A stretch of DNA of 64,000 bases from Sulfitobacter sp. HNIBRBA3233 (GTDB lineage Bacteria; Pseudomonadota; Alphaproteobacteria; Rhodobacterales; Rhodobacteraceae): contig NZ_JBEFLP010000001.1 in assembly GCF_040149665.1 (NCBI RefSeq), forward strand, positions 2,604,001 through 2,668,000. Reading direction: 5' to 3'. Shown one piece after another: positions 62,664 to 64,000 of this stretch. Both the position numbers and the translations under genes were made by a program. The first letter of the stretch is position 1. Each line of letters begins with the position of its first letter. The notes below the pieces were generated by a model. That model had not been told where the DNA came from. It did no database searches and saw only the letters and a list, made by a program, of their open reading frames with translations.

Positions 62664-64000
62664 ATGAACCGCTATCCCAGAGATTTCACCGGCTACGGTG
62701 CCAATCCACCCGATGCCAAGTGGCCGGGCGGTGCGCGGATCGCGGTGCAATTCGTCGTGAATTACGAAGAGGGCGGCGAGAATTCCATTCTCCACGGAGA
62801 CGCGGCATCCGAAGCGTTCCTGAGCGAGATCGTCGGTGCGCAGCCGTGGCCCGGCCAGCGCCACTGGAACATGGAATCTATCTATGACTACGGCGCGCGG
62901 GCCGGGTTCTGGCGGCTGCACCGCCTGTTCACCGGCGCCGGTATCCCCGTTACTGTCTACGGCGTTGCCACGGCACTGGCGCGCGCGCCCGAACAGGTCG
63001 AGGCGATGCAGGGCGCGGGGTGGGAAATCGCCAGTCACGGTCTGAAATGGATCGACTACCGCGACCACGAAGAGGCCGACGAACGCGCCGACATGGCCGA
63101 GGCGATCCGCCTGCATGCCGAAGTGACCGGAGAGGCGCCGCGCGGATGGTACTGTGGACGTACCAGCGCCAACACGGTCCGTCTGGCCGCTGCGACGGGC
63201 GTGTTCGACTATATTTCGGATACCTACGACGACGATCTGCCCTACTGGACGGACATCGCCGGAACCGATCAGCTGATCATCCCCTATACGCTTGATTGCA
63301 ACGACATGCGGTTCGCTACCGCGCAGGGGTTCAACTCGGGCGACCAGTTTTTCACCTATCTCAAGGATACCTTCGACTCGCTCTATGCCGAGGGTCGCGA
63401 GGGCGCGGCCAAGATGATGTCGGTCGGGCTGCATTGCCGTCTGGTGGGCCGTCCGGGCCGGATACAGGCGCTGAGGCGCTTCGTCGAGTATATCGGTACC
63501 TTCGAAGGCGTCTGGACCCCGCGCCGGATCGACATCGCCAACCACTGGCGTGCGACCCATCCGCCGCAGCCAAGCGAGCGGCCCAGCCGTCTGGCCGCAG
63601 GCGATTTCGTCGCCCGCTTCGGCGGCGTCTACGAACACTCGCCCTGGATCGCCGAGCGTGCCTTTGCGCTTGAACTTGGCCCCGCCCACGATAGTGCCGC
63701 CGGGGTGCACAGCGCGCTGGCGCGGGCGTTCCGCTCAGCCAGCGAAGCAGAGCGTCTGGGCGTGCTGAAAGCGCATCCCGATCTTGCGGGCAAGCTTGCC
63801 GCCGCACAGCGCCTGACCGCCGACAGCACCGCCGAACAGGCGAGTGCGGGCCTCGACGCGCTGACCGACGCCGAGCGCGCGCGTTTCACCGAACTCAACG
63901 ACGCCTATACCGCCAAACACGGCTTCCCCTTCATCATCGCGGTCAAGGATCACGACAAGGCGGGCATCCTGCGCGCCTTCGAGGCCCGTCTCGCCAACGA
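62664..64000 (+). CDS. PuuE allantoinase fused to OHCU decarboxylase (UraD), 3' end outside the window
   Basis: The frame opens at 62664 (MNRYPRDFTGYGANPPDAKW) and is still open at the last base, so about 445 residues are visible. Residues about 1-300 are a PuuE-type cofactor-free allantoinase of the polysaccharide deacetylase fold (VQFVVNYEEGGENS, ASHGLKWIDY, WYCGRTSANTV, HCRLVGRPGR). From about residue 305 a UraD domain follows (GGVYEHSPWIAERAF, KAHPDLAGKLA), which decarboxylates OHCU to allantoin. One polypeptide thus makes and hydrolyses allantoin. It complements uraH at 61580. Confidence 0.88.
   Translation, partial: MNRYPRDFTGYGANPPDAKWPGGARIAVQFVVNYEEGGENSILHGDAASEAFLSEIVGAQPWPGQRHWNMESIYDYGARAGFWRLHRLFTGAGIPVTVYGVATALARAPEQVEAMQGAGWEIASHGLKWIDYRDHEEADERADMAEAIRLHAEVTGEAPRGWYCGRTSANTVRLAAATGVFDYISDTYDDDLPYWTDIAGTDQLIIPYTLDCNDMRFATAQGFNSGDQFFTYLKDTFDSLYAEGREGAAKMMSVGLHCRLVGRPGRIQALRRFVEYIGTFEGVWTPRRIDIANHWRATHPPQPSERPSRLAAGDFVARFGGVYEHSPWIAERAFALELGPAHDSAAGVHSALARAFRSASEAERLGVLKAHPDLAGKLAAAQRLTADSTAEQASAGLDALTDAERARFTELNDAYTAKHGFPFIIAVKDHDKAGILRAFEARLAN

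Noticed and set aside
1-64000. tRNA, rRNA, CRISPR array, prophage or defence island
   Set aside because: None seen on reading both strands; no cloverleaf-like sequence, no regularly spaced repeats, and no integrase or restriction gene motifs.

Overview
This window is GC-rich, gene-dense chromosome from an alphaproteobacterium, most likely a marine Rhodobacterales (Roseobacter-group) species. The inference rests on gene content and order: an RibA with the GTP_CH_N extension, a CenR-like regulator followed by an MmgR/suhB-like small RNA, ftsK close to lolA, rsmB-heparinase-purH-lspA-bamF-M16-M16, a two-domain ALDH16-type dehydrogenase next to deoC, and a GcvT-fused dimethylglycine dehydrogenase cluster. 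Almost everything looks like core or common accessory metabolism. I see no transposase, integrase, phage module, CRISPR array, rRNA or tRNA.

Layout. 0-8.5 kb: a porin, the PLP-homeostasis protein YggS, an L,D-transpeptidase overlapping ribA, the CenR-like regulator with a candidate sRNA, then xth, a CnoX-like thioredoxin, a LON-domain protein, a Trm112 protein and a UbiH-family hydroxylase. 8.6-18.4 kb: an amidase, a DapC-like aminotransferase, ftsK, an ExoD-family protein, lolA, a large acidic probable surface or secreted protein, a lytic transglycosylase lipoprotein and an AEC transporter. 18.4-23.3 kb: hspQ, gamma-glutamyltransferase, an anti-sigma/anti-anti-sigma pair, a thiolase and free methionine-R-sulfoxide reductase. 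23.4-30.8 kb: one probable operon (XRE-cupin regulator, LysE exporter, GFA-family protein, dimethylglycine/sarcosine dehydrogenase, betaine-homocysteine methyltransferase-like protein, second dehydrogenase) that fits stepwise glycine betaine demethylation to glycine, with folate and thiol handling of C1 units.

30.8-36.8 kb: RarD-type transporter, NTF2-like protein, RluA-type pseudouridine synthase, a repeat-rich 300-bp gap, an aldehyde dehydrogenase, 1-Cys peroxiredoxin, a decayed gene whose first half resembles a lipopolysaccharide kinase, and a second L,D-transpeptidase. 36.9-46.8 kb, mostly on the minus strand: the classical rbfA-truB-rpsO-pnp series, opened up by a phosphodiester glycosidase, a DUF1643 gene, an RTX protein, an amidase, an amidinotransferase and small genes. 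46.9-58 kb: dapB, sdhAF4-like gene, rsmB, a PhnD-like protein, heparinase, purH, lspA, bamF and an active/inactive M16 peptidase pair. 58-64 kb: ALDH16 and deoC (deoxyribose use), then uraH and a PuuE-UraD fusion cut by the window end, together covering 5-hydroxyisourate to allantoate.

The main unexplained structure is a short dispersed intergenic repeat (core TCTCCATTTTGCCAATAAAC on one strand), with five clear copies at gene ends, often beside perfect hairpins. Two copies face each other around a 140-bp segment that carries a hairpin and a consensus CtrA site but no gene.
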